Source: Clostridia bacterium (GTDB taxonomy: Bacteria; Bacillota; Clostridia; Oscillospirales; Acutalibacteraceae). From it: 64,000 bases of DNA. The notes beneath the pieces were generated by a model. It ran no database searches. It was not told the DNA's origin and saw only the letters and a program-made list of their open reading frames with translations. Where the stretch lies: contig JAFQWE010000012.1 of NCBI GenBank assembly GCA_017407645.1, positions 29,180-93,179 on the forward strand, in the 5' to 3' direction. Position 1 is the first letter of the stretch. Every line of letters starts with the position of its first letter. The translations under genes were made by a program, and so were the position numbers. Below, piece by piece: positions 33,782 through 43,486 of the stretch.

Positions 33782-36421
33782 TTATTCTTCAGGTATATCT
33801 TCAGTGGGTTTTGGCTTTTTGGCAAATAAGCCTTTAATCCATTCTACCCCTCTTTTTGTCATATCAAAATCGTACTCGGCAGGCTCTGCCTCTGTATATG
33901 CGGTTTCGGCGGCATCCTGTCTTGCCCACTCGTTGAGAAGTGTATTTCGTTCAACGTTTTCTACCTTGAATTTGTCGGGATTTGCCTTTTTGGCACGGTT
34001 AAAGAGGACAAAGTAAATCGCCAATGCTATCGCTGATGCAATTGATACCGCAATGCCGACAACCAATCCCGGTGTATTGTAATCAAAACGTAGGGTATGC
34101 TCGCCCTTGCCTACGCGCACCGCCATTAGTCCTGCATTGACGCACTCAACCTCTGCCGCCTTGCCGTCAATGGTGACTGACCATCCGCGCTCGTAAGGAA
34201 CGGCATAGAAAACAAGGTTTTCACGCTTCATATTAACCTTGCTTGTGAAGCCAAAATTATCAATTTTCAGGGGTTCGCTTACAACGTTTTGCTGTAACTT
34301 TTTGCAATCGGCAATATAACTGTCTGTTCCAAAGGACATAAATGCGTCGTCGGTATCCATACCTTTAACTTCAACAAGAAGGTCGGAATGCTTTTTCACC
34401 TGCTCTTTAGTAAGAAGCATTGCCTTAAGCAAGATTTGTGCCTTGCTTGAGCTGAAAAAGGAATTCACCGTTTCTTCAGTGATACAATAATCGTAGGTAA
34501 AGCCGTAGGGTACGAAGCAATCGTTCTGATATATCTTAAAATCGTTTTGTGTTTCAAGATAGGTAAAGCCCGGCATTTTGTTATAACCCGACGAATCGAA
34601 ATTTACGTCATCCGCATTGCCGATATAGTCAATAAGATAGCGGACGGCAAGCAGTCCCCTTATCTCGTAATCTTCACTTTCGGGACGGGTGGCAACTCCT
34701 CTGTCAACCCCTACAAACTCGTAAAAATCAAAAACTGAGCCGGGCACGTTTGAATGAAATGCCTGAATTGACGGGTAGCCCAAGAACATTGCGGTGTTAT
34801 CGGTACCCTCATAAACATCGATACGCTCGCCGTCGTTTATATCAAGGTCAAGGTTGCCGTTAATAAGAGTGTGGGACATATAATAGGTGTTGTCACCGTT
34901 GCGGACACCCCACTCAATGTGACAGGTGGCATAAAGCACGGTAATACAGCAAATTGCTACCACGCACATACGCCAGAAAATGGGGCGGTTGGCTTTTACA
35001 AGACTGATATACTCACCCTCGCACATCTTTTCGTTGTGCTTTTTAAAGCCTTGGCGCATCACAATCAAAATCAGGAATATAAGCAACGAAACGATAGCAA
35101 TAGCCGACATTCCCCAGAAAAGCAAGCGATATGTGGATTTGGTTGCTGTGCTTTCCTCGTTTGCGTTAGAGAACAATCCAAACAGATGGAAGCCTTGCTC
35201 GTGACTAAACCAAGATGGCATAAGTCCGATAACCACGGCAAAGGAAAGGGTTATGCCAATGCTCCATCTAAATGCCGACGCCCAGTTAATATCGGTGCGC
35301 TCCAAGGCTTGCACCGAAATAAGCGCGCAAATAAGCACGGGCATATAAAACCAACGGGCATAGTAGCCGTAATTAAACATTGAAAATGCACTGTTAAGCA
35401 CAGGGATAAACGCCATAAAGCAACAAACGGTAAAAAGGCGCTTTTGCCAAGTGCATTTGCAGGTTTGAAGCCAACCGATGACACCTGTCAGACTTACAAG
35501 AGGAAGCCATCCGCTTATAGATGACCACTTAATATCTGCATCGGGGAAAAAGACGGGACGGGCAGGATTATCAGGCGGAAAGAAGAAGCTTTGAATTATA
35601 TTAAGATTTATTTGGGGGCGTGGATAAGTGACAGCATCCCACCCTGCAATAAAGCTGGTGGCTCGGTCATTGCCGATAACTGTAAAATAGGTGGGAAGCA
35701 AAATTGCCATTGCCATAAGGGTGCCAAGGACTGCCTCCAACGCCAAAAAGCCGAAGCGCGCCCAACTAATTCGCCAGCTTTTTGAGATAACCTTGACGGC
35801 AAAGTAAATTATACAGAAAATTGCCATACCGAAAAAGAAGTAATAGTTGCTAAGGGCACATAAAAATACGGTGATAGCAAATACGCCACGCTTATTTTCG
35901 GTAACAAAAAGCTCCATTGAAAGCAAAAGCAGTGGAAAATAAATTATGGCTTCGTGAAAGTGGTTAAAGAAAATATTATAGACCGCATAGCCCGAAAAGG
36001 CATACATCAGTGCGCCCATAAGGGCATTGTGGGTGTAGCGGACAAATCGCCTTAAATAGCAATATGCAGTGAGAGAGGCACAGGCAAACTTGAGCATAAG
36101 CAGGGGACCCATAAGATAGGGCACCCAAGCGTTTGGGAAAGGCAGAGTCAACCAAAAGAAAGGACTGCCGATAAGATAAAAACTGTATGAGCCGATGAAA
36201 TCAACACCCAAATCGGTGTGCCAATTCCAAAAAAGATTGCCCGATTTTACCGCCTTGTGTGCAAGCTGATAAAATGGAATTTGCTGAACGTTAAAGTCGC
36301 CGTAATATAAAAACAGTCCGTAACTTGAAAGTATTTGCACGCCAAAAAAGATTGCCGACACGCCAAGTGCCAACAAAAATGCTTGCAAATATCTTTCTTT
36401 TTGCGGTTTAATAAGCATCAT
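33782..36421 (-). CDS. YfhO-family membrane protein (GT-C-like)
   Basis: 879 residues. About 12-14 membrane segments in the first 500 residues, a large extracellular part (about 510-760), one more membrane segment near 775-800 and an acidic cytoplasmic tail. Phrases such as LSSYGLFLYYGDFNVQQIPF and NLFWNWHTDLGVDFIGSYSFY are typical of YfhO. In Bacillus and Listeria YfhO proteins help add sugars to lipoteichoic acid outside the membrane. ATG at 36421, or one codon later; GGGGGACAGG lies upstream. Divergent from yfbR. Confidence 0.88.
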   Translation of the reverse strand: MMLIKPQKERYLQAFLLALGVSAIFFGVQILSSYGLFLYYGDFNVQQIPFYQLAHKAVKSGNLFWNWHTDLGVDFIGSYSFYLIGSPFFWLTLPFPNAWVPYLMGPLLMLKFACASLTAYCYLRRFVRYTHNALMGALMYAFSGYAVYNIFFNHFHEAIIYFPLLLLSMELFVTENKRGVFAITVFLCALSNYYFFFGMAIFCIIYFAVKVISKSWRISWARFGFLALEAVLGTLMAMAILLPTYFTVIGNDRATSFIAGWDAVTYPRPQINLNIIQSFFFPPDNPARPVFFPDADIKWSSISGWLPLVSLTGVIGWLQTCKCTWQKRLFTVCCFMAFIPVLNSAFSMFNYGYYARWFYMPVLICALISVQALERTDINWASAFRWSIGITLSFAVVIGLMPSWFSHEQGFHLFGLFSNANEESTATKSTYRLLFWGMSAIAIVSLLIFLILIVMRQGFKKHNEKMCEGEYISLVKANRPIFWRMCVVAICCITVLYATCHIEWGVRNGDNTYYMSHTLINGNLDLDINDGERIDVYEGTDNTAMFLGYPSIQAFHSNVPGSVFDFYEFVGVDRGVATRPESEDYEIRGLLAVRYLIDYIGNADDVNFDSSGYNKMPGFTYLETQNDFKIYQNDCFVPYGFTYDYCITEETVNSFFSSSKAQILLKAMLLTKEQVKKHSDLLVEVKGMDTDDAFMSFGTDSYIADCKKLQQNVVSEPLKIDNFGFTSKVNMKRENLVFYAVPYERGWSVTIDGKAAEVECVNAGLMAVRVGKGEHTLRFDYNTPGLVVGIAVSIASAIALAIYFVLFNRAKKANPDKFKVENVERNTLLNEWARQDAAETAYTEAEPAEYDFDMTKRGVEWIKGLFAKKPKPTEDIPEE

Positions 36422-36447
36422 TAAGCCTGTCCCCCAAAATAATTATA

Positions 36448-36475
36448 TTGATATTATAACAGATAATGGTATAAT
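36448..36475 (+). promoter_or_regulatory. Promoter of yfbR
   Basis: TTGATA (36448-36453), 16 bp spacer, TATAAT (36470-36475). Confidence 0.7.
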
Positions 36476-36514
36476 AATAAAGTAAAATTTACATATTCAA
36501 AGGATTGTTTTTAT

Positions 36515-37099
36515 ATGAACAGCAATTTTTACGCTATGCTTGCACGAATGAAATATATTAACCGTTGGGGACTTATGCGAAACACCCGCAACGAAACCTT
36601 AAGCGAGCACTGTCTTGACACCGCTTTTATTGCTCACGCTCTTGTTATAATTCACAATCGCAAATTCGGTGGCAATCTTAATCCCGAGCACGCCGCCTGC
36701 CTTGCTATGTTTCACGATGCGTCAGAAATTATTACGGGTGATATGCCAACCCCCGTTAAATATTTTAATCCCGAAATCCGCAAAGCATACAAGGAGGCTG
36801 AAAAAGCGGCCTGTGACCGTCTTGTAGGCTTCTTGCCCGATTATATGAAGGAGGATATATCCCCTCTTATTATACAAGAGGATGAAGAGTATATGCCCTT
36901 TATAAAAGCGGCGGACAAGCTTAGCGCACTGGCAAAATGCATTGAGGAAAAGGGTATGGGCAACAAAGAATTTGCCGATGCGGAAAAATCCACCGAGGCC
37001 GCTGTAAAAGCCCTCAATCTGCCTGCAGCTGACGAGTTTTTGAAGGTGTTTATGAAGTCTTACGGTATGACCCTTGACCGTCAAAGCGACGACAAATAA
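36515..37099 (+). CDS. yfbR: HD-domain 5'-deoxynucleotidase, YfbR family
   Basis: 194 residues, close to E. coli YfbR in length and motif order: INRWGLMRNTRNE, then SEH of the HD site, HDASEIITGDMPTPVKYF near residue 68, and FIKAADKLSALAKC near 129. YfbR removes the 5' phosphate from deoxynucleoside monophosphates and helps balance dNTP pools. Metal ligands His/His-Asp/Asp are present. Weak ribosome site AAAGGAT. Confidence 0.92.
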   Translation: MNSNFYAMLARMKYINRWGLMRNTRNETLSEHCLDTAFIAHALVIIHNRKFGGNLNPEHAACLAMFHDASEIITGDMPTPVKYFNPEIRKAYKEAEKAACDRLVGFLPDYMKEDISPLIIQEDEEYMPFIKAADKLSALAKCIEEKGMGNKEFADAEKSTEAAVKALNLPAADEFLKVFMKSYGMTLDRQSDDK

Positions 37100-37105
37100 T
37101 TAGCC

Positions 37106-37134
37106 TTGACTTTGTCTTTTAAGTCAGTTAAAAT
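37106..37134 (+). promoter_or_regulatory. Promoter of the P-loop kinase gene
   Basis: TTGACT (37106-37111), 17 bp spacer, TAAAAT (37129-37134). Confidence 0.7.
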
Positions 37135-37165
37135 TTTATTATAAACTAAAAAAGAGGTAACTAAT

Positions 37166-37714
37166 ATGAATAAAGGCAAAATTGTTGCAGTAGTTGGTAT
37201 GTGTGGCTCGGGAAAATCGGTTGTTACCGAGGTTTTCACCGATGCAGGTTGGAAGTCGGTCTATTTCGGCGGAGTAACTATGGAAGAACTTGAGCGCCGC
37301 GGTCTGCCTAAAAACGAGGCAAATGAGCGCGCCGTTCGTGAAGAGCTTCGCGCAAAGCACGGTCTTGCCGCCTATGCCGTATTGCTTGCCGACCGTATTG
37401 AGCAGTTTGCAAGCGAGGGCAACGTTGTGCTTGACGGACTTTATTCATGGTCAGAGTACAAATATCTGCAGGATAAATTCGGTGACAAGCTGCATATTCT
37501 TGCCATTGTAACCGACCGTAGCGTGCGCTATTCCCGTTTGGGCACCCGTACTATCCGTCCCCTTACCCCTGCTGAAGCCACGGCACGTGATTACTCCGAA
37601 ATTGAAAATCTTGAAAAGGGCGGTCCCATCTCTATTGCTGACCGATTCATCACCAATAACGGCACCGCAGAGGAGCTTGTTAAGGCTGTTAAGGACTATA
37701 TGAACGAAATTTAA
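37166..37714 (+). CDS. P-loop nucleotide kinase-like protein (AAA_18/CoaE-like)
   Basis: 182 residues with P-loop GMCGSGKS at 11-18, a Walker B-like phrase VVLDGLYSW near 88 and an arginine-rich lid RYSRLGTRTIRPLTPAEA near 124. The layout is that of small nucleoside/nucleotide kinases related to dephospho-CoA kinase and adenylate kinase; a substrate cannot be assigned. RBS AAAGAGG precedes the ATG. It stands alone between a promoter and a terminator. Confidence 0.8.
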   Translation: MNKGKIVAVVGMCGSGKSVVTEVFTDAGWKSVYFGGVTMEELERRGLPKNEANERAVREELRAKHGLAAYAVLLADRIEQFASEGNVVLDGLYSWSEYKYLQDKFGDKLHILAIVTDRSVRYSRLGTRTIRPLTPAEATARDYSEIENLEKGGPISIADRFITNNGTAEELVKAVKDYMNEI

Positions 37715-37737
37715 TAATTTGTGTCTGTATTCAAAGA

Positions 37738-37774
37738 AAAACCTGCGATTTGTTGTTGAATTGCAGGTTTTATT
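37738..37774 (+). terminator. Terminator after the P-loop kinase gene
   Basis: AAACCTGC (37739-37746) pairs with GCAGGTTT (37763-37770) with further partial pairing, followed by TATT. Confidence 0.7.
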
Positions 37775-37814
37775 ATGTTAAAATTTACCCAAATAACACA
37801 AAGGAGTGTTTAGT

Positions 37815-39641
37815 GTGAAATTCAACGTATCAAATATTGAACCTCGTTTGGCAGAGGGACTTAAAACTCTGTCAAATTACTTTGATTTCAGCCTTTGCGA
37901 CTTCGGTATTAACCTTACTGCCGTCAAGGGTGACAGACTTGATCTTAATTTTGACGGCGAAACTGCCCAGATTACATATAACAGTGACGTTGCTTTTTAC
38001 CGCGCAATCGGTCACATTTTGCAAGCAAACGGTCCTATCACAAAGACCGAATCCAGCAATTTTAATATGTGCGGCGCTATGTACGACCACTCCCGCAACG
38101 GCGTGCTTAATATGGAATACACCAAAATGACCATTGCCCGACTTGCCATGCTTGGTATGAACACCTATCTTATGTATATGGAAGATACCTATCAGGTTGA
38201 GGGCGAGGAATTGTTTGGTTATATGCGCGGTGCATACTCCCCTGCCGAGCTTAAAGAGATTGACGATTTTGCATACGCTTTGGGTATTGAGGTTGTGCCT
38301 TGTATTCAGACCTTGGCTCATCTTAACTGCTTCCTTCGTCACACCAAAGCAAAAGAAAAATATCACGATATTGACGACGTTATGGAGGTTGGCAAACCTG
38401 AGGTGCTTGACCTTATTGACCGTATGTTCAGCACCCTGTCAAAATGCTTCCGCTCCAAAAAAATGCACGCAGGTATGGACGAGGCTTACGCAGTGGGCCG
38501 CGGTAAATACCTTGACCATAACGGCTATCAAACTCGCAAAGAGGTTATGAAGCGTCATATTGAAGCAGTCAGTGAAATTGCCAAAAAATACGACTACTAC
38601 CTGCTTGTGTGGGACGATATGTTCTATCGCGGCGAGGGTAGCGAACTGAGCGGCATCCGTCCCGATAATATGCACATCGTTTATTGGAACTATTATGACG
38701 AAACCGAAGAGGCATATCTTGATAAATTGGATGTAAGACTTGCCGACGACCCCGACGCCTTCTTTGCAGGCGGCGCTTGGCGTTGGGGCACCAACGTGCC
38801 TTGCCATCGCAAAACTGTAATCACCACCGAAAAGGCGCTTAGCGCTTGTCTGAAGCGTAACGTTCGCAACGTTTTCACTACCAGTTGGGGTGACGACGGC
38901 AACGAAACTCCCGTTGAATGCCACTGGCTTGGTATCACTATGTTTGCAGAGTACAATTATTCTGCACAATATGATGCCGACGCCTTTAAAGCAAAGCTTA
39001 AGTGGCTTACAGGCATGAGTTATGACGAGTGGATGCTTCAAGATGACATAAACAACTTTGCAAATTGCGAAAACACCAATACCTTTGAAAAAATCGTACT
39101 GCTTCAGGACCCTCTTTGCGGTATGCACGATGCTTACGCACGCGATGCAGGTAATATTTGCGACCTTACCGCTCACTATACGGGTCTTGCCGATAAGTTT
39201 GAGGCACTTGCAACCCGTAATGATAACAACACCGTAGTTAATGAGTTTTATGCCGCACTCTGCCACTGCCTTGCTCTTAAGTGGAATTTAGGAATTAGTG
39301 CCGCCGACGCATATCTTGCAGGCGACAAGGCTGCTCTTAAAGAGATTGCCGATAAGACTGTGCCCGCTTTGATAGATTGGCTTGATAAAGCAAGAATTGC
39401 TCGTCTCAACCTTTGGATGTTTGAAAGCAAGCTTGAGGGATTTGAAATTCTTGATTCCAGATTTGGTATGGTTATGATTCGTTGTCGAACCCTTGCCCAC
39501 CTTATCAATATGTATCTTGACGGTAAAATTGACAAGATTGAGCCCCTTGAAAAAGAGCGAATCCGTCACAGAGGTGAAGAGAACAGCGTATTCAGAATGG
39601 TTGCTTATTCTCAAATCTTCTCTGCAGGTGTAAGCTGGTAA
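37815..39641 (+). CDS. Glycoside hydrolase family 20 (beta-N-acetylhexosaminidase-like)
   Basis: 608 residues without a signal peptide, so probably cytoplasmic. An N-terminal GH20b-type domain (1-90) is followed by the barrel. The catalytic Asp-Glu pair is in MHAGMDEAYAVG (Asp222-Glu223). WDDMFYR near residue 258 and YWNYYDE near 285 fit GH20 substrate loops. GH20 enzymes use the substrate acetamido group to release GlcNAc or GalNAc. The C-terminal 200 residues are helical. The start is the GTG at 37815, 8 bases after AAGGAG; a GTG at 37806 overlaps that site. Confidence 0.87.
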   Translation: MKFNVSNIEPRLAEGLKTLSNYFDFSLCDFGINLTAVKGDRLDLNFDGETAQITYNSDVAFYRAIGHILQANGPITKTESSNFNMCGAMYDHSRNGVLNMEYTKMTIARLAMLGMNTYLMYMEDTYQVEGEELFGYMRGAYSPAELKEIDDFAYALGIEVVPCIQTLAHLNCFLRHTKAKEKYHDIDDVMEVGKPEVLDLIDRMFSTLSKCFRSKKMHAGMDEAYAVGRGKYLDHNGYQTRKEVMKRHIEAVSEIAKKYDYYLLVWDDMFYRGEGSELSGIRPDNMHIVYWNYYDETEEAYLDKLDVRLADDPDAFFAGGAWRWGTNVPCHRKTVITTEKALSACLKRNVRNVFTTSWGDDGNETPVECHWLGITMFAEYNYSAQYDADAFKAKLKWLTGMSYDEWMLQDDINNFANCENTNTFEKIVLLQDPLCGMHDAYARDAGNICDLTAHYTGLADKFEALATRNDNNTVVNEFYAALCHCLALKWNLGISAADAYLAGDKAALKEIADKTVPALIDWLDKARIARLNLWMFESKLEGFEILDSRFGMVMIRCRTLAHLINMYLDGKIDKIEPLEKERIRHRGEENSVFRMVAYSQIFSAGVSW

Positions 39642-39644
39642 AAT

Positions 39645-39682
39645 AAAAAACACGCTGATTCAGTTGAATCAGCGTGTTTTTT
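39645..39682. terminator. Bidirectional terminator between the GH20 gene and the CDP-sugar cluster
   Basis: A 17 bp perfect stem: AAAAAACACGCTGATTC with GAATCAGCGTGTTTTTT around AGTT. Confidence 0.92.
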
Positions 39683-40934
39683 ATTTTACATTATATCCGC
39701 TTAAGAATGACTGGTCACTCCATAAATATTCCCATCTGCCGAAACGGCCTACCGTCTGTATTCCAATTGATTCAATATAATCAATTACAATCTGACGCTT
39801 TTCTTCCATTCCGTGATAGAAGATGACGTTTGCATAAGGTACGCAGCGAACATCTACAAACTCTATATCCTCTTTATTTGCAATACCCATTTCGACAATA
39901 TTGCCAATTACGGTTTCCTTTATTTCCTCTGCCGTCATTGTCAACGGTTTGTCGTCGGTATAGTAAATCTCAAACTGAAGAGATGATTTGCCTTCAGGCG
40001 CATTTGATTCTGCTTTTAGACTGGGGGAATAGGCACGTGCTGCAGGCATCTTTTCATCATACATATAAAACCATATAGACGGGATGTTAGCCTTGTGCTT
40101 AAATCCAACCGACACAAGACAAACAGAGGTTGCTTTAAGCTCTTTGGATGCCAACCGCACATCTTCGGGGCAATCTTTAATCATATCGGTTATTTGGTTA
40201 AGCGGCAAGGTGCTTATAAGGTTTTCATACTCAACCGACTGGCCGTTTTCAAACTCAACAGTTTTGCTGATTGGGTCAATAGACACAGCCTTGTAGCCCG
40301 TATGCACATTTTCATAATCAACGATATGGTCAAAAAACGCCTTGTACCCATCCTTTAACGGATAGCGCATTTCTTTTGTATAATATGTGTTTGGCGTTTC
40401 GGTTTTCATAGCACCTTCAAGAACTTCATCCAATGAAGGCTGATACATGCGGCCAACAATCCACTTGGTCGACAATTTATCAGCATCACAACACCAATAC
40501 TTTCTTGTATAACAGCCTGGGTATTTGGTTGCAAAGTATTCGCCGTACTGATACTCAAGCCATTCTTTATAGTTTTTTACGTCGGTATCTGTGTTTCTGT
40601 AACAAAAACTTTTAATAATTCTGATACGCTCGTCAATAGGCAAATGCACGCTGTTGTTTTGCACGGGATGGCGAACCCAATTTCCCCAGCACCAATTCAT
40701 TGATTCGGGGGCATGAGCATAGTAAGGTGTCTTATCAAAAACGCGCCTTACCACATCGTCTTTTGCAAAAGACAGGTGTACTGCGTTATCAAAGGTAAAT
40801 CCGTTAATATTAAAACTGTCGCACAGTCCGCCAACTCTGTCACGGGCTTCATATATGTTTGCTTCTTTTCCCAATCGGTACTGAGCGCCGATTCCGGCAA
40901 TTCCGCCGCCAAGAATTACATACTTATTCTTCAT
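39681..40934 (-). CDS. FAD-dependent amine-oxidase/mutase-like protein of the sugar cluster
   Basis: 417 residues. The N-terminal dinucleotide site is YVILGGGIAGIGAQYRL followed by IYEARDRVGGLCDSF, the layout of UDP-galactopyranose mutase, protoporphyrinogen oxidase and amine oxidases. The flavin-binding C-terminal end reads QTVGRFGRWEYLWSDQS, resembling the GR-G-YxY-D phrase of sugar mutases. It ends the CDP-sugar operon. A pyranose-to-furanose mutase role on the CDP-sugar product is an attractive guess, not shown. Confidence 0.75.
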   Translation of the reverse strand: MKNKYVILGGGIAGIGAQYRLGKEANIYEARDRVGGLCDSFNINGFTFDNAVHLSFAKDDVVRRVFDKTPYYAHAPESMNWCWGNWVRHPVQNNSVHLPIDERIRIIKSFCYRNTDTDVKNYKEWLEYQYGEYFATKYPGCYTRKYWCCDADKLSTKWIVGRMYQPSLDEVLEGAMKTETPNTYYTKEMRYPLKDGYKAFFDHIVDYENVHTGYKAVSIDPISKTVEFENGQSVEYENLISTLPLNQITDMIKDCPEDVRLASKELKATSVCLVSVGFKHKANIPSIWFYMYDEKMPAARAYSPSLKAESNAPEGKSSLQFEIYYTDDKPLTMTAEEIKETVIGNIVEMGIANKEDIEFVDVRCVPYANVIFYHGMEEKRQIVIDYIESIGIQTVGRFGRWEYLWSDQSFLSGYNVK

Positions 40935-40950
40935 CAGTTACCTCTAACAA

Positions 40951-41520
40951 TTAAAAATTATCGTAATTTTCCATAAACTCTTTAAAGGATTGCAGATTCA
41001 TATCCTTTTCGGAAAGAATAATTTCACCGTCAAGTTCATCTAAAGGCCATTTTATGCCAAGGTCTGCATCATCCCATTTAATGCCGTCGTCATATTCACC
41101 GTAAAATACTTCGCCGCATTTGTAGGATACCACCGAGTCCTCAAGGACCAAATATCCGTGACCAAAGCCTTGGGGTACTAAAATCTGCTTGTGATTTTCA
41201 CCTGTAAGATAAAAGCCCTGCCACTGCATAAAGGTTTCGCTGTCCTTACGTAAATCAATAATAACATCATAAACCTTACCACTGATACAGCGAACAAGCT
41301 TTGCCTGTTGCTTTATACGTTGAAAGTGTACGGCACGAATAACACCTTTTTTTGAAACGGTGTAAAAAACCTCTTTTAATTCGTGTTCAATGCCGTTTGC
41401 TTTGAAAAGGTCAACATTATAATCCTTTATAAAGCCACCGCGGTTATCGGTTGCAATGAAAGGATCAATCAAATATGCACCCCTCAAAGTTAAAGGTTCA
41501 AGATTAAACTTTTGAATCAT
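40951..41520 (-). CDS. dTDP-4-keto-6-deoxysugar 3,5-epimerase family (RfbC-like)
   Basis: 189 residues of the cupin-type RmlC family: RGGFIKDYNVDLF, the catalytic-base region VIRAVHFQR near residue 61, VYDVIIDLRKDS, and LVPQGFGHGYLVL near 112. Next to rfbF and rfbG its substrate should be CDP-4-keto-6-deoxyglucose rather than the dTDP form. Its start overlaps the stop of the upstream reductase gene (ATGA). Confidence 0.85.
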   Translation of the reverse strand: MIQKFNLEPLTLRGAYLIDPFIATDNRGGFIKDYNVDLFKANGIEHELKEVFYTVSKKGVIRAVHFQRIKQQAKLVRCISGKVYDVIIDLRKDSETFMQWQGFYLTGENHKQILVPQGFGHGYLVLEDSVVSYKCGEVFYGEYDDGIKWDDADLGIKWPLDELDGEIILSEKDMNLQSFKEFMENYDNF

Positions 41521-42437
41521 TGTGCCACCTCTTTAAGCCAATCAACCGTCATTCTGATACCTTCTTTAAAGTCAACCGTGGGTTGATAGCCTGTGTCTTT
41601 TACAAGTTTTGTGCAATCAAATTCTTCCGCTGCAAGAGGAATTCCGTTAAAGGGAATTTCACCTAAATGAAGTTCTATATTTGGGTCGATTGCATCGCGA
41701 ATATCAACTATAAACTCCTTTAGTTTGCGAGGCTTTGTGCTGCCAAGATAATAAGCAGTGCCTGATTTTCCTTTGCTTGCCGCCGCAATAATAGCGCGAA
41801 CAGTGTCGGTAATATATACGAAATCGTAGGGTTGCTCCCCTGCAGTAAAAGCAGCGCGCTTACCTGAAAGCATAGTCCTGCAGGCAAAATTAACAAAGTT
41901 GCCTGTGCGGTTGCCCACACCATAGGTATTTGATAGATAGCACCAGATATGCTCTATACCCAGTCGGGTGCATTCTGTTTTTGTCATAAAGTGGGTGCTT
42001 ATCTTTGCAATGCCGTAATTGCTTACGGCGTTTGGAGTTGCTCCGTCGGTAGGGTGATAGTTAAGCACATCCTTTTCTGCCAGCGTGCCTGCACAAACGA
42101 AACGCTTTATATTCATTTTTGCAATAGCGTTAACCGTGTCAAGAGCATATCTGACATTGTCAAGTTGCAAGGCGTAATCTGCTCTTGCATCACCTGTTGA
42201 GCCTGCCCATGCCAAGTGAATACACAGGTCAATATCTCGGTGGGGAATTATGGTTTCAAGCTTCGATATATTGTTAAGTTCACAATAATATATTTCAACA
42301 CCGGGTAAATTTTCAATGCCGGATACATCTTCATCCTTACTTTTAACAACAGCAACAACCTTTTCGCCGGAGTTACTTAGTTGAGTAATCAAAGCCGTTC
42401 CAACAAAGCCGTTGGCGCCTGTAATTAAGTACTTCAT
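41517..42437 (-). CDS. NAD-dependent epimerase/dehydratase-type 4-ketosugar reductase
   Basis: 306 residues of extended SDR type: MKYLITGANGFVGTAL with the GxxGxxG site, a weak Thr/Ser in CAGTLAE, and the Tyr-x-x-x-Lys pair in SNYGIAK near residue 139. By position it probably reduces the 4-keto group of a CDP-6-deoxysugar. It overlaps genes on both sides by 4 bp (ATGA), so the cluster is one tightly coupled operon. Confidence 0.83.
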   Translation of the reverse strand: MKYLITGANGFVGTALITQLSNSGEKVVAVVKSKDEDVSGIENLPGVEIYYCELNNISKLETIIPHRDIDLCIHLAWAGSTGDARADYALQLDNVRYALDTVNAIAKMNIKRFVCAGTLAEKDVLNYHPTDGATPNAVSNYGIAKISTHFMTKTECTRLGIEHIWCYLSNTYGVGNRTGNFVNFACRTMLSGKRAAFTAGEQPYDFVYITDTVRAIIAAASKGKSGTAYYLGSTKPRKLKEFIVDIRDAIDPNIELHLGEIPFNGIPLAAEEFDCTKLVKDTGYQPTVDFKEGIRMTVDWLKEVAQ

Positions 42438-43486
42438 CGGTTTAAAAACTCCCTTATTTGTTCACTCATACACTCTTTGACATCGCCGCCGTTTACCCAT
42501 TTTTTAGTAAACTCGACCGTTTTTTGAATGGCAGTTTCTACATTCCAAACGGGATGCCAATCAAACGTAGTTTTAAGAAGCGAGCAGTCCAACTTCAAAA
42601 AATTGGCTTCATGTGGGCCACCATCGTGCTTGTTAACCCAAACCAAGCCGTCACCCCAATATTTAACGAACAAATCAACAAGATTTGCAGTGGTATAACA
42701 GTCACTTTCATCGGGTCCTACGTTATAATAGCCTGCATACTTAATATCTTCATACTGTCTCATCGCAATAAGCAGATAGGCGTAAAGAGGCTCCAACACG
42801 TGCTGATAAGGACGGGTTGAATAGGGGTTGCGCACAATGATATCTTCCTTTGCGATTGCAGAGCGCACGCAATCGGGAATAATGCGGTCGTTGGCAAAAT
42901 CGCCGCCGCCGATTACATTTCCTGCCCGTGCCGTTGATACGGCAATGCTTCCATCGAAAAAGGAACGTTTGTAACTGTGAGTTACCAATTCGGAACAAGA
43001 CTTGCTGTTTGAATAGGGGTCATATCCGTCAAGAGGTTCGTTTTCGCGATAACCCCAACACCATTCTTTATTTTCGTAAACCTTATCAGTTGTTACATTC
43101 AAAACAGATTTTACAAAATCTGTACGCCTTACACATTCAAGAATATTAACCGTACCCATAACATTTGTCTCGTAGGTGTAAGCAGGATCTTTGTAACTGT
43201 CACGAACAATAGGTTGTGCGGCAAGATGCAGTACAATTTCGGGTTTGGCTTCAACGAATGCCTTGTAAAGCGTGTCAAAATCTCTTATATCCCCGATAAT
43301 AGAAGTCATTTCCTTGCCTAAGTTAGCCAGTTCAAAAAGGCTTGGATTTGTTGGAGGAGTAAGTGAGTAGCCTGTAACCTGTGCGCCGGCATCAATAAGC
43401 ATACGGCAAAGCCATGAGCCTTTGAAGCCAGTATGACCCGTTACAAAAACTCGTTTGTTCTTATAAAAACTTAACAAGCAAATCAC
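42434..43486 (-). CDS. rfbG: CDP-glucose 4,6-dehydratase
   Basis: 350 residues from a GTG at 43486 that overlaps the rfbF stop (GTGA). It reads VFVTGHTGFKGSWL near the start, LHLAAQPIVRDSY near 76, the catalytic TTDKVYEN near 121 and YDPYSNSKS near 145 with the YxxxK, and AGNVIGGGDFANDR. These are the hallmarks of CDP-glucose 4,6-dehydratase. It converts CDP-glucose to CDP-4-keto-6-deoxyglucose. A more upstream ATG inside rfbF is unlikely as it would extend the protein beyond the family norm. Confidence 0.93.
   Translation of the reverse strand: MICLLSFYKNKRVFVTGHTGFKGSWLCRMLIDAGAQVTGYSLTPPTNPSLFELANLGKEMTSIIGDIRDFDTLYKAFVEAKPEIVLHLAAQPIVRDSYKDPAYTYETNVMGTVNILECVRRTDFVKSVLNVTTDKVYENKEWCWGYRENEPLDGYDPYSNSKSCSELVTHSYKRSFFDGSIAVSTARAGNVIGGGDFANDRIIPDCVRSAIAKEDIIVRNPYSTRPYQHVLEPLYAYLLIAMRQYEDIKYAGYYNVGPDESDCYTTANLVDLFVKYWGDGLVWVNKHDGGPHEANFLKLDCSLLKTTFDWHPVWNVETAIQKTVEFTKKWVNGGDVKECMSEQIREFLNR

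Noticed and set aside
38439-39266. A 275-codon open frame antisense to the GH20 gene
   Set aside because: Shadow frame; the plus-strand protein has the catalytic Asp-Glu and correct start.
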